From Desulfobacterales bacterium (GTDB lineage Bacteria; Desulfobacterota; Desulfobacteria; Desulfobacterales; JAEINQ01), in NCBI GenBank assembly GCA_016342285.1, contig JAEINQ010000012.1, positions 1-64,000 on the forward strand: 64,000 bases of DNA. Direction: 5' to 3'. A program made the translations under genes and the position numbers. Below, piece after piece: positions 45,121-54,011 of the stretch. Every line of letters begins with the position of its first letter. The first letter of the stretch is position 1. The notes beneath the pieces are model-generated. The model saw nothing but the letters and a program-made list of their open reading frames with translations. It made no database searches and was not told the DNA's origin.

Positions 45121-46005
45121 ATGGAATTTTTTCTTGAAATCGTCATCAACGGGGTGCTCACCGGCAGTCTGTACGGTCTGACCGCCCTGGGCCTGACCCT
45201 GATCTTCGGGGTGATGAAGGTCATCAACTTTGCCCACGGCACCTTTCTTATGGTCTGCATGTATATGACCTACGGGCTGGGCATCGGTTTCGGTCTGGAC
45301 CCCTACCTGTCCATCGTCCTGGTCCTGCCGGCGGCCTTTGTCGTCGGTTACCTGTCCCAGGTGGTCTTTGTGCAGCCGACGTTTAAGACTGAAAAGGACG
45401 TCCGCGAACCCGTGGGGGTCCTGCTGATCACGGCCGGTCTCTGGATTGCCGGCAACAACCTTTTTCTCATGATCTTCGGGGCCAATTTCCGGTCCCTGAA
45501 CACATCCTATAACGGGAAGGTGTTCGAACTCGGCGACATGATGATCAGCCGTCCGTTGTTCTATGCTTTTGTCATCAGCTTGCTGACCACGGCGGTGCTG
45601 TCGCTGTTTCTCAAGCGGACCCACATGGGGCGGGCCATCCGTGTGGTCGGCCAGGACCGGGAGGCAGCCAGCCTCATGGGGATCGATGTCTATCAGATCT
45701 ACCGGATCGCCTTTGGTGTGGGAATTGCCACCCTGGGCGTGGCCGGGGCCATCATCGTGCCGATGCTCTATGTCCACCCCTTTGCCGGCGACATTTACGA
45801 CATCCGGGCCTTTGTCATTGTGGTGCTAGGGGGACTGGGCAGTGTGCCCGGAGCCCTGCTGGGCGGAATCATTGTCGGGGTCATTGAGGCGGTGGCCAGC
45901 GATTATCTGACCATGTCCTGGTCGGCGGCACTGATTTACATGATCTTCCTGCTGGTCTTGTTTGTCCGGCCTCAGGGGATCTTCGGTTTTGAAAAAGATT
46001 CCTAA
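45121..46005 (+). CDS. Branched-chain-type ABC transporter permease (LivH-like)
   Basis: A 294-residue inner-membrane permease with about eight hydrophobic segments. FFLEIVINGVLTGSLYGLTA and ALGLTLIFGVMKVINFAHG are the LivH signature, and GRAIRVVGQDREAASLMGI is the ATPase-contact loop (EAA-like). ATG 45121 follows AAAGGA; the frame also has GTG 45103. It pairs with the next permease to form the pore. Confidence 0.92.
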   Translation: MEFFLEIVINGVLTGSLYGLTALGLTLIFGVMKVINFAHGTFLMVCMYMTYGLGIGFGLDPYLSIVLVLPAAFVVGYLSQVVFVQPTFKTEKDVREPVGVLLITAGLWIAGNNLFLMIFGANFRSLNTSYNGKVFELGDMMISRPLFYAFVISLLTTAVLSLFLKRTHMGRAIRVVGQDREAASLMGIDVYQIYRIAFGVGIATLGVAGAIIVPMLYVHPFAGDIYDIRAFVIVVLGGLGSVPGALLGGIIVGVIEAVASDYLTMSWSAALIYMIFLLVLFVRPQGIFGFEKDS

Positions 46006-46034
46006 AGCGAATCCACCCAAAGGAGTGACCTTCC

Positions 46035-47087
46035 ATGCCAGACACAACCCCTTCCGGCAGGACCCGTTGGACAAATCCGGGTTTTTACCTGTCGATCCTT
46101 GTTCTCGCGTTGCTGCTGGGCAATCCGTTGATCATCCACAGCACCACCGTTATCCAGATTTTTATTCTGGTGCTCTGGTACGCCTGCCTGACGGCCAGCT
46201 GGAACCTGGTGGGCGGATTCGCCGGTGTGTTGCCCCTTGGCCACGCCGTCTTTGCCGGTATCGGCGCCTACACCTCGACCCTGCTTTTCATCCACGGGGG
46301 GGTCTCTCCCTGGATCGGGATGCTGGTGGGCGGAGCGGTGGCCGCGGGGGTGGCCCTGCTCATTGGCATGCCCACCTTTAAGCTCCACGGGGCCTATTAC
46401 GCCCTGAGTTCCATCGCCTTTGTCGAGGCGGTGCGTATCATCACCGAAAACACCCAGGAGATCTGGGGCGTCAAGGTCAACGGCGTCCAGGGACTGCTTG
46501 TCCCGCTGAAAGGACACGCCCCGCTCTACTATCAGTTCGGCAGCAAACTCTGGTACTACTACGTGATCCTGGCCCTGCTGGGGGTGATCATCTATGTCTC
46601 CTATCGGATTCACCGGTCCCGCATGGGCTATTGTCTGGTGGCCGGCGGCGAGGACCAGGAGGCGGCCGAGTCCCTGGGGATCAACGTCACGCGTTACAAG
46701 CTCATCGCCCTGGCCCTGAGCGCCTTTTTCACCGCCCTGGTCGGAACCTTTTACGCCCAGTTGGTCCTTTACGTCTTCCCCATGGGGATTATTTCCCTGA
46801 ACCTCTCCTTTGAGATCGCTTTTATCGCCATCATCGGCGGGCGGGGGACCCTGCTGGGGCCGATCATCGGGGCGATGATCCTTGTTCCCATCGGTGAAAT
46901 TTCGCGCATCTACCTCTCGGGAAGCCAGTTCCTGGGCATTCACCTCTTCTTGTACGGCACCATCATTATCCTGGTGATGACCTTCAAACCGTCCGGGGTG
47001 ATGCAGACCATCGAACAGGGTTACAAGGTGTTGGTGAACAAGCTGGGGGGCGGTGCCGGGCAACCGAACCGAAAGGGGGTGCTATGA
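46035..47087 (+). CDS. Branched-chain-type ABC transporter permease (LivM-like)
   Basis: A 350-residue second permease of the importer, with about ten hydrophobic segments. The LivM pattern (LVGGFAGVLPLGHAVFAGIG and GMPTFKLHGAYYALSSIAF) and the ATPase-contact loop GEDQEAAESLGINVTRYKL are clear. It starts 29 bp after the LivH-like gene with an AGGAG site. The stop overlaps the start of the next ATPase gene by 4 bp. Confidence 0.93.
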   Translation: MPDTTPSGRTRWTNPGFYLSILVLALLLGNPLIIHSTTVIQIFILVLWYACLTASWNLVGGFAGVLPLGHAVFAGIGAYTSTLLFIHGGVSPWIGMLVGGAVAAGVALLIGMPTFKLHGAYYALSSIAFVEAVRIITENTQEIWGVKVNGVQGLLVPLKGHAPLYYQFGSKLWYYYVILALLGVIIYVSYRIHRSRMGYCLVAGGEDQEAAESLGINVTRYKLIALALSAFFTALVGTFYAQLVLYVFPMGIISLNLSFEIAFIAIIGGRGTLLGPIIGAMILVPIGEISRIYLSGSQFLGIHLFLYGTIIILVMTFKPSGVMQTIEQGYKVLVNKLGGGAGQPNRKGVL

Positions 47088-47818
47088 GCCTGCTGGAAAT
47101 CCAGAACCTGACCAAATCTTTTGGAGGGCTGAAGGCGGTGGACAACTTCAGCCTGAAGATCGCCTCCGGAGAAATCGTCGGCCTCATCGGCCCCAACGGG
47201 GCCGGCAAGACCACCATCTTCAACCTCATTACCGGTGCCATCCGGGCGGATTCGGGCCGGGTGGATCTTGACGGCCAGTCCCTGACCCGTTTCAAGCCCT
47301 GGGATATCTGTCGGGCCGGGATCGGGCGAACCTTTCAGGTGGTGCGGCCCTTCATGAATCGTACGGTGCTTTACAACGCCATGGTGGGGGCCTTTGCCCG
47401 GGTCAAGACACCGGAAGAGGCCGAGGCCCGGGCACTGGAAACCCTGGCCTTTACGGGACTGCTGCCCAAAAAGGATGTCCTGGCCAAGAGCCTGACCCTG
47501 CCGGACCGAAAGCGCCTGGAGATCACCCGCGCCCTGGCCACCCGGCCGCGTCTGCTGCTGCTCGACGAAGTGATGGCCGGACTCAATGAGACCGAGACCC
47601 AGGAAGCCATCGAACTGGTCCAACGCCTCCGCCGGGAGATGGACGTATCGCTGCTGATCATCGAACATGTGATGGAAGTCGTCATGACCCTGTCGGATCG
47701 GATTGTGGTGCTTCACCACGGAGAGAAGATCTGCGAGGGTCCCCCGGAGTCGGTCTGTTCCGATCAATGTGTCATTGAAGCCTATTTGGGAGATGATTAT
47801 GGCGCTGCTTGCAATTGA
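47084..47818 (+). CDS. Branched-chain-type ABC transporter ATPase (LivG-like)
   Basis: A 244-residue ATPase. Walker A is GPNGAGKTT and the Q-loop GIGRTFQVVRPF. The signature is the LTLPDRKRLEIT variant in place of the usual LSGGQ/YGQQ; the Walker B is LLLLDEVMAGLNE. The same variant occurs in other LivG subfamilies, so function is probably retained. It overlaps the LivM-like stop by ATGA and the LivF-like start by 20 bp. Confidence 0.92.
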   Translation: MSLLEIQNLTKSFGGLKAVDNFSLKIASGEIVGLIGPNGAGKTTIFNLITGAIRADSGRVDLDGQSLTRFKPWDICRAGIGRTFQVVRPFMNRTVLYNAMVGAFARVKTPEEAEARALETLAFTGLLPKKDVLAKSLTLPDRKRLEITRALATRPRLLLLDEVMAGLNETETQEAIELVQRLRREMDVSLLIIEHVMEVVMTLSDRIVVLHHGEKICEGPPESVCSDQCVIEAYLGDDYGAACN

Positions 47819-48509
47819 TGACGTCGACGTGTTCTATGGCCAGGTGCAGGCGTTGCACGGGGTCAGCCTGACGGTGGGGGCCGATGAAATCGTTGCCCTG
47901 GTGGGCGCCAACAGCGCCGGTAAAACCACCTTGATCCGGACCATTTCCGGGCTGATCCGGCCCGCTGCCGGCCGGATCACCTTCGGCGACCGGTCTTTGG
48001 AGGCGCTCGAACCTCACAAAATCGTCGAAGCCGGGGTTGTTCAGATTCCCGAAGGGCGCCGCCTCTTTCCTTTCATCACCGTGGAAGAAAACCTCATGGT
48101 CGGTGCCTATAACCGACATGCACGGGAACGGATGGCCGAAACCCTGGACGAGGTGTTCACCCTTTTCCCCACCCTGGCCGAACGACGCCGGCAACTGGCC
48201 CGTACCCTCAGCGGCGGCGAGCAGCAGATGCTGGCCATCGCCCGGGGGCTGATGTCCCGGCCCAAACTGATGATGTTCGACGAGCCTTCCCTGGGCCTGG
48301 CGCCGCTGCTGGTCAAGGAGGTCTTCAACATTATCCCCCGGATCCGGGCCCAGAACATCCCGGTACTCCTGGTGGAACAAAACGTCAACCATTCGCTCCG
48401 GATTTGCGACCGGGGATATGTGCTTGAAAACGGTCGGGTGGCCATCCAGGGCACCGGCCAGGAATTGCTGGGCAACCCGGATATCAAAAAGGCCTATCTG
48501 GGCATGTAA
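47799..48509 (+). CDS. Branched-chain-type ABC transporter ATPase (LivF-like)
   Basis: A 236-residue ATPase. Walker A is GANSAGKTT, signature LSGGEQQMLAIARGLMSRP, Walker B LMMFDEPSLGLAP. The family ending (ELLGNPDIKKAYLGM) is typical of LivF. ATG 47799 is chosen with a GGGAG site inside the end of the LivG-like gene. It completes the transporter. A family C repeat follows. Confidence 0.92.
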   Translation: MALLAIDDVDVFYGQVQALHGVSLTVGADEIVALVGANSAGKTTLIRTISGLIRPAAGRITFGDRSLEALEPHKIVEAGVVQIPEGRRLFPFITVEENLMVGAYNRHARERMAETLDEVFTLFPTLAERRRQLARTLSGGEQQMLAIARGLMSRPKLMMFDEPSLGLAPLLVKEVFNIIPRIRAQNIPVLLVEQNVNHSLRICDRGYVLENGRVAIQGTGQELLGNPDIKKAYLGM

Positions 48510-48517
48510 CGATCCAT

Positions 48518-48642
48518 GACGGTTCCGTAAAAAACCCGATATCCGCGTTACGCGAACCCTTCGTCATTGCGGCGTACCTCAAAGTACAGCCTCATTCCTC
48601 AGGATTCGCAAGCCTTGATTTCGGGCTTTTTCCGAAACCGTC
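48518..48642. repeat. Family C inverted-repeat element
   Basis: Imperfect 25-bp terminal inverted repeats (48518-48542, 48618-48642) built on GACGGTTCCGTAAAAA and its inverse enclose about 75 bp. It contains no coding frame. It has the shape of a miniature inverted-repeat element. Confidence 0.65.
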
Positions 48643-48766
48643 TGAAGGGCGGTTTTTACGCGTGTCTCATCCAAAATGGCCAATTGGCCTGATTTATGGA
48701 CGGCCCCGTTCATCTATGGATGAGCACTGCACAGGCCCCGACTACCCTGACAACGAAGGAAAGAGC

Positions 48767-49579
48767 ATGGGTAAACTGGACGGGAGAATCGCCGTGGTGA
48801 CCGGCGGCGCCATGGGAAACGGGGCGGGCATCGCCCGGGTCATGGCACGGCACGGGGCCCGGGTGGAATTATGGGACCGATCCGAGCTGGTTTTTGAAAC
48901 GGCCGCCGCCTTTATGGCCGAGGGCCTTTCGGCCACGGCCCGCCAGGTGGACGTGACCGACCGCAACCAGTGCCAGCAGGCTGCTGAAGCGGCCCTGGCC
49001 GAACATGGACGGGTGGACATTCTGGTCAACAACGCCGGGGTGGCGCGCCTGGCCCCCTTTGACCAGATGACCGACGAACTTCGCGACTTTCATTTCCAGG
49101 TCAACATCAACGGGGTTTGGAACTGCGCCAAGGCTCTGGTGCCGGGCATGCAGGAACGCCGATACGGCAAAATCGTCATCCTATCCTCGGTCACCGGCCC
49201 CCTGGTGGTGGACGAGGGGATGAGCGCCTATGCCACCACCAAGGCCGCGCTGATCGGGCTGACCAAGGGGTTGGCCCGGGACCTGGCCCGGTACGGCATC
49301 AATGTCAACGCCATCTGTCCGGGATATATCCGGACCCCCATGGTGGAACACACCGCCCGGGAGTCAAACCCGGAAAACCCCGAGCAGGTCATGGACGGCA
49401 TCGCCGCAGGGGTCCCTTTGGGGCGCCTGGGACGGCCGGAAGAGGTCGGGGAGTTGGCCGCTTTTCTCGCCTCGGAAGAGGCCAGCTATATCACCGGGAC
49501 CCAGGTGGTCATCGATGGGGGGAGCACCCTGCCCGAGACCATGTCCGTTGGGGTTGCCGGCGGCAACAATACACAGTAG
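48767..49579 (+). CDS. Short-chain dehydrogenase/reductase
   Basis: A 270-residue SDR that should oxidise or reduce a hydroxyl group with NAD(P). It has the nucleotide motif TGGAMGNGAG near residue 12, NNAG at about 89, catalytic Ser in LSSVTG and the Tyr-Lys pair at about 155 and 159 (YATTK), and the C-terminal IDGGSTLPE. It is like 3-oxoacyl/2,3-butanediol/gluconate types, but the substrate cannot be called. ATG 48767 has a GAAGGA site. It lies after the Liv importer and before a zinc dehydrogenase gene, separated from the latter by a terminator. Confidence 0.88.
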   Translation: MGKLDGRIAVVTGGAMGNGAGIARVMARHGARVELWDRSELVFETAAAFMAEGLSATARQVDVTDRNQCQQAAEAALAEHGRVDILVNNAGVARLAPFDQMTDELRDFHFQVNINGVWNCAKALVPGMQERRYGKIVILSSVTGPLVVDEGMSAYATTKAALIGLTKGLARDLARYGINVNAICPGYIRTPMVEHTARESNPENPEQVMDGIAAGVPLGRLGRPEEVGELAAFLASEEASYITGTQVVIDGGSTLPETMSVGVAGGNNTQ

Positions 49580-49580
49580 G

Positions 49581-49609
49581 AATCCACGTCCTGTGGGCGT
49601 GGATTTTTT
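49581..49609 (+). terminator. Family B short form as terminator (copy 5)
   Basis: AATCCACG and CGTGGATT pair over a 9-base loop, followed by a T run. It is the family B core hairpin acting as a rho-independent terminator, just 2 bp after the SDR stop. Confidence 0.75.
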
Positions 49610-49677
49610 GCTCCAACTCCAAATCGCAATCGATTCCGACGAAAAACCGAAACACCGCAGTCGGGAGACCGTTCATT

Positions 49678-50718
49678 ATGATGCAGGCCGTTGTAAAGGA
49701 GAGCGCCGGAGTCGATTTTGTCCTCAAACAGGTCCCCATCCCCACCCCCAAGGCCGACGAGGTCCTGATCCGGGTGGAGGCTGTGGGGCTTTGCGGAACC
49801 GATCTGCCCATTTTCAAGGGGGTGCGCCCCGTGGCCTATCCGCTGATTCCGGGCCATGAGTTTGCCGGTACGGTGGTTGGGGCCGGAAACCACGTGGCCG
49901 ATTTCAAGGAGGGGGACCGGGTGGTGCCCGGGTTGGTGGTCCATTGCGGTCGCTGCGATTATTGCCGCCGTGGGCTGGAGTCCCTTTGTGATGGGATTTA
50001 CGAGATCGGTATTCACACCGACGGCGCCTTTGCCCAGTACGTGGTGGCGCCGGAAAAAACGCTGCACCGACTTCCCAACGGGCTTACCTTTGAACAGGGG
50101 GCATCCATTGATCCCATTGCATCGGCCTACCGGCCGGTTAAAAAAGCCGCCGTGGGCTCCGGCGACACGGTGGTGATCTTCGGCCCCGGCCCCATCGGCC
50201 TGTATGCCCTGCAGATCGTCCTGGCCGAAGGCGCCCAACAGGTGGCGGTGGTGGGCACCGGCGACGACGCCCAGAGGCTTGCCCTGGCCCGGCGCCTGGG
50301 GGCCGATTTGACGGTGGACGCTTCGGTGGAGTCGCCGGCAGAGGCGATCGGTGCATGGACCGGCGGGCGGATGGCCGACGTGGTGATCGAGGCCACGGGG
50401 GTGGCCGAAGTGCCCGGCTTTTGCCTGGGGTGTCTGAAAAAAGCCGGCCGGCTCAGTCTGGCAGGGATATTTCACCGGAATTCGTCCATCAATCTGGGCG
50501 ATGTGGTCCGGCGCGAAATTGCCATCACGGGAAGTATCTGCTACACGTGGCTCGATTTCCAGGCATGTCTCGATCTGGTGACCCGGGGCCGGGTCCGGGT
50601 GGAACCGCTGATCTCCCACCGGATGCCCCTGGACCAGATGGCGGCGGCCCTGGAGATCGCCGAACGGCGCGAGTCGGTGAAGATCATCTTCTTCCCCTGG
50701 CCCGGGGCCGTTCAGTGA
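49678..50718 (+). CDS. Zinc-dependent medium-chain dehydrogenase
   Basis: A 346-residue dehydrogenase of the sorbitol/threonine dehydrogenase type. The catalytic zinc ligands are Cys about 39 (GLCGTD) and the His of GHE near 61. The structural zinc site is CGRCDYCRRGLESLC at about 90-104. The NAD fold has GPGPIGLYALQI. Substrates of this type include polyols, threonine and amino alcohols; the gene order suggests it acts with the neighbouring SDR. ATG 49678 (or 49681) is used. The frame is open far upstream but inside the SDR gene in another phase. Confidence 0.9.
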   Translation: MMQAVVKESAGVDFVLKQVPIPTPKADEVLIRVEAVGLCGTDLPIFKGVRPVAYPLIPGHEFAGTVVGAGNHVADFKEGDRVVPGLVVHCGRCDYCRRGLESLCDGIYEIGIHTDGAFAQYVVAPEKTLHRLPNGLTFEQGASIDPIASAYRPVKKAAVGSGDTVVIFGPGPIGLYALQIVLAEGAQQVAVVGTGDDAQRLALARRLGADLTVDASVESPAEAIGAWTGGRMADVVIEATGVAEVPGFCLGCLKKAGRLSLAGIFHRNSSINLGDVVRREIAITGSICYTWLDFQACLDLVTRGRVRVEPLISHRMPLDQMAAALEIAERRESVKIIFFPWPGAVQ

Positions 50719-50739
50719 GACATCATCCCCACCTCGCCT

Positions 50740-50889
50740 GTAGGGGCAATCCCTTGTGGTTGCCCCCTGTTACCGGTTACCCGGGCTTTGGCAAAGACCT
50801 CGCGGTTTAACCCGGATGCACCGTTTGGCAAAGGTTGCCGGATGGATGCCCATAAACGGCAAAGGGCACCCACAAGGGGTGCCCCTACG
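50740..50889. repeat. Family D inverted-repeat element
   Basis: The left arm 50740-50765 (GTAGGGGCAATCCCTTGTGG then TTGCCC) and the right arm 50864-50888 (inverse, one gap) enclose about 100 bp without a gene. The arms resemble a sequence that is widespread in bacterial intergenic regions. Confidence 0.65.
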
Positions 50890-50921
50890 ACGCCGACCGC
50901 ATGACGATGGCGATCGACCTG

Positions 50922-52109
50922 CTATAGGCTCTGGGCGATCTCTTCGTCGGTGAGATAGCAGGCCGGGTCCGGGGCCCAGACATCTCCGGTGAGTGCCTCG
51001 GCCCTGACGCGAAAATTGCCGCCGCAGATGTCGAGCCACCGGCAGTCGGCACACCGCCCGGTGACAAACTGCTTCTTCTCCTTGAGCCGGCGCATCAGCG
51101 GCTCGGACATGTCCGTCCAGATTTCGGAAAAAGGACGCTGGCGGACATTGCCGAAACTGTGGTGGCGCCAGAATTGATCGGCATACACTTCGCCGTCCCA
51201 GCTCACGCAACCGATGCCGCGGCCCGAATTGTTCCCTTCGTTCATCTGAAGCAGTTCGTAGACTTCTTTGGCCCGTTCCGGATCTTCGCCACACATTCGC
51301 AGGTAGAGGTAGGGGCCGTCGGCGTGGTTGTCTACGGTGAGCACTTCCTTGGGTTTTCCCCGGTCGTGAAGGTCCCGGGTCCGGTCGACGATCAGGTCAA
51401 CGGCTTTTCGGGTCTCGTCGTGGCTCAGGTCGTCGTTGACCAGTTTGGATCCCCGCCCGGCGTAAACCAGGTGATAGAAGCAGACTCTGGGAATCTCCAT
51501 CTCTTCGAGCAGATCGAAAACCTTGGGAATCTCTCCCACATTGAAACGATTGATGGTGAACCGCAGTCCCACCTTGATGCCGGCGGCCTGGGTATTTCGG
51601 ATCCCTTCCAAGGCGGCTTTATAGGCGCCTTTGACCGCCCGAAAACGGTCGTGAATATCTTCCATGCCGTCAATGCTGATTCCGACGTAGGACAGGCCGA
51701 TGGCTTTGAGGGTGCGGGCCTTTTCCGGGGTGATCAGGGTGCCGTTGGTGGAAATGACGGCTCGCATCCCTTTCTCGACCGCGTAGCCGGCCAACTCCGG
51801 CAGGTCTTCGTGCATCAGGGGTTCTCCGCCGGAAAAGAGCATCACCGGAGAGCCGAAGGCGGAAAGGTCGTCGATGAGGGCCTTGCCTTCTTCCGTGGTC
51901 ATTTCGTTTTCAAACACCTGGTTTTTGGCCTGGGCATAACAGTGGACACATTTGAGGTTGCACCGCCGGGTCATGTTCCAGACCACCACGGGCTTTTTGT
52001 CCTTGGAAAACTGGAGCAGATGGGACGGTAGCTGCCCCGATTGCCTGTTGTAGCGCAGGGCGTCTGAGGGCTCGACGGTCCCGCAGTAAAGTTTGGAAAT
52101 ACCGATCAT
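50922..52109 (-). CDS. ahbC: 12,18-didecarboxysiroheme deacetylase AhbC-like
   Basis: A 395-residue radical SAM enzyme. The N-terminus MIGISKLYCGTVEPSDALRY and the cluster motif CNLKCVHC (C50, C54, C57) fit AhbC/NirJ1, which removes acetate side chains from didecarboxysiroheme to make Fe-coproporphyrin. The C-terminal auxiliary-cluster cysteines (CADCRWLDICGG) are present. It and the AhbD-like protein give two steps of the siroheme-to-heme route. They lie about 15 kb apart, so they are not in one operon. ATG 52109 is used because it gives the family N-terminus. NirJ from the heme d1 pathway is a close relative. Confidence 0.85.
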   Translation of the reverse strand: MIGISKLYCGTVEPSDALRYNRQSGQLPSHLLQFSKDKKPVVVWNMTRRCNLKCVHCYAQAKNQVFENEMTTEEGKALIDDLSAFGSPVMLFSGGEPLMHEDLPELAGYAVEKGMRAVISTNGTLITPEKARTLKAIGLSYVGISIDGMEDIHDRFRAVKGAYKAALEGIRNTQAAGIKVGLRFTINRFNVGEIPKVFDLLEEMEIPRVCFYHLVYAGRGSKLVNDDLSHDETRKAVDLIVDRTRDLHDRGKPKEVLTVDNHADGPYLYLRMCGEDPERAKEVYELLQMNEGNNSGRGIGCVSWDGEVYADQFWRHHSFGNVRQRPFSEIWTDMSEPLMRRLKEKKQFVTGRCADCRWLDICGGNFRVRAEALTGDVWAPDPACYLTDEEIAQSL

Positions 52110-52182
52110 GGATATGGACGCCTTTCCGGGGCCCCGGCCCGGGCGGACCGCTTCCCCATGGTGCTGGTTTTGTCGATACGGG

Positions 52183-53973
52183 TTAAGTTTCGATGCCGGG
52201 GGGCGGCGAGGGCACATCGGCGATCGCCGGCCGTTCGGCCATTTCCTGGCGGATCAGGTCGGAAATATATTTTTCCGGGGATAGCAGGGTGGCGCGGCTG
52301 ATAAAGAACCGATCACGGCCGGATTTTTCTCGAACCAGCTTCAGTCCGTGTTCGAGGTCCGCGGCGATCCGCCGGTAGATGACCTCCATGCTGGTGCCTG
52401 AAAGCAGGTGCTGCTCGATGATATGGTCGATGGCACTGTCTTCCAAAACCATGTTGATATGGTGATTCTCGTAAAAGCGAAGTTCGATCTTTTTTGCCGC
52501 ATCGCAGGCGGCCTTGATCCGCCCCATGGCCATGGCGATATCCATGATGTGCCGGGTGTAGTCGGTCGCCGCCAGATCGATTCGTGCCGGTGTCAGGGTC
52601 AGGTTGAATTTTCCGGTCAGTTGTTTTTGGTTCTCTACCAGGTATTTGACGATGGCGTCCTTTTCTTCCATGGAAACCGTCTCGAAGCGGTCGTTCCACG
52701 GCTGGGGATCAGCTTCCATGTCGGCCAGGGCCTGCCGGGGACTTGCCACCACCTCGCCGGTGACAGCCAGTGTTTTAACGGCCGTCGACGGCAAGCGCCG
52801 TTCGAAAACCAGCAGGGCCTCTTCGACGGCGTTGACCAGACCGCGGGCGCCGGTGTTCTCCTTGAATGCGTTTGCCGCCAGCAGCGCCAGGGCTTTGCGG
52901 GAAAACTTGGCGCGAATGCCGTAGGCGGCGAAATCGAGTTTTTTGCCCAGAACGATGGGGTTGTTGGGGTTTTGGAGAATATCGAAAAGGTCTTTTTCTT
53001 CCAGTGACTCGAACACCGCCCGAACCGGTAGCCGGCCGACGAATTCCGACTCGAATCCGAACTCGATCAGGTCTTCGGATTTGATGCGGTCCCAGATTCC
53101 CGCCTTGTCCGCCCGGCCGTAAATATTGGAGCCAAATCCGATGGCCTGGGAGTTCAGGCGTTTTTCAATGATCTGGGGCAGGCCGCCAAAGGCTCCGCTC
53201 ATGATGAATAAAATGTTTTTGGTGTTGACGGTGCGCTGGTCCCGGTCTCCGGTCTTTCGGAACCGCTCGATCTCCTGAATCATGGAGATGGGGTCATGGG
53301 GCACCTTCAGGTCCACCTCGGTCTCTTCCATGGGTTTGAGCAGGGCGCGTTGCACCCCGGTACGGGAGACGTCGGCTCCGATCGTGCCGCGGCTGGAGGC
53401 GATTTTATCGATTTCGTCGATGTAGACGATGCCGTGCTCGGCCAGATCGATATTGTCGTCGGCCTCCCGGACCAGATCGCGGATCAGATCCTCCACATCG
53501 CCGCCCACATATCCGGTTTCGCTGAATTTGGTGGCATCGCCCTTGACGAATGGGACACCGAGTTTGTTGGCGATCAGCTTGATGATATAGGTTTTGCCCA
53601 CGCCGGTGGGGCCCAGCATCAGGACGTTGTTCTTGATGCTGCCCACCATCTGGAGCGCATCCAGGCCGTTGTCGGCACGGTGCTGGATCCGGTTGAAATG
53701 GGTGCAGATCTTGGTGGCCAGGATCTCCTTGGCCCCATCCTGCTTGACGATGTACTGGTCCAGGTAGGCGATGAGTTCCTCGGGTTTGAGGTCAAAGTCG
53801 ATGGTCGCGGGCTTTTCCTCGGTTCCGGTCACCACGTCGTCGGCCGGTGCCTGGACGGGCACGACCATGGGAGAGATGACCTTGACGGCATCGCCAAATT
53901 TTTTGGCCAGAAATTCCCCGATTTCTTTTTCAATTTCCTTGGGGTTCGGCATTTTTTCGATATCTGAGATCAT
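52183..53973 (-). CDS. ClpX-like AAA+ ATPase without zinc finger
   Basis: A 596-residue unfoldase-type protein. It has the ClpX core: Walker A GPTGVGKT at about 121-128, pore loop [13 protein letters not shown] near 151-163, Walker [10 protein letters not shown] near 182-190, the IGF tripeptide (QAIGFGSN, about 279) that docks ClpP in ClpX, the arginine-finger region EFVGRLPV at about 310-317 and sensor 2 GARGL near 375. It lacks the N-terminal zinc-binding domain (residues 1-60 carry no cysteines) and has a C-terminal extension of about 190 residues (from about 405) with no known match. It should work as a hexamer, probably with ClpP. ATG 53973 is used, though it is almost leaderless. Confidence 0.85.
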   Translation of the reverse strand: MISDIEKMPNPKEIEKEIGEFLAKKFGDAVKVISPMVVPVQAPADDVVTGTEEKPATIDFDLKPEELIAYLDQYIVKQDGAKEILATKICTHFNRIQHRADNGLDALQMVGSIKNNVLMLGPTGVGKTYIIKLIANKLGVPFVKGDATKFSETGYVGGDVEDLIRDLVREADDNIDLAEHGIVYIDEIDKIASSRGTIGADVSRTGVQRALLKPMEETEVDLKVPHDPISMIQEIERFRKTGDRDQRTVNTKNILFIMSGAFGGLPQIIEKRLNSQAIGFGSNIYGRADKAGIWDRIKSEDLIEFGFESEFVGRLPVRAVFESLEEKDLFDILQNPNNPIVLGKKLDFAAYGIRAKFSRKALALLAANAFKENTGARGLVNAVEEALLVFERRLPSTAVKTLAVTGEVVASPRQALADMEADPQPWNDRFETVSMEEKDAIVKYLVENQKQLTGKFNLTLTPARIDLAATDYTRHIMDIAMAMGRIKAACDAAKKIELRFYENHHINMVLEDSAIDHIIEQHLLSGTSMEVIYRRIAADLEHGLKLVREKSGRDRFFISRATLLSPEKYISDLIRQEMAERPAIADVPSPPPGIET

Positions 53974-53982
53974 AGTGGCCAA

Positions 53983-54011
53983 ACTATAATCACGCCTTGT
54001 CGAAAATGCAA
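53983..54011 (-). promoter_or_regulatory. Sigma-70 promoter of the ClpX-like gene
   Basis: On the minus strand TTGCAT (54006-54011), 17 bp, TATAGT (53983-53988). The expected start point lies only a few bases before ATG 53973, so the message would be nearly leaderless, or translation may start at ATG 53952. Confidence 0.6.

Noticed and set aside
47084..47818. A degenerate signature motif in the LivG-like ATPase as a sign of inactivity
   Set aside because: LTLPDRKRLEI occurs in other LivG subfamilies and the Walker motifs are intact, so it is a family variant.
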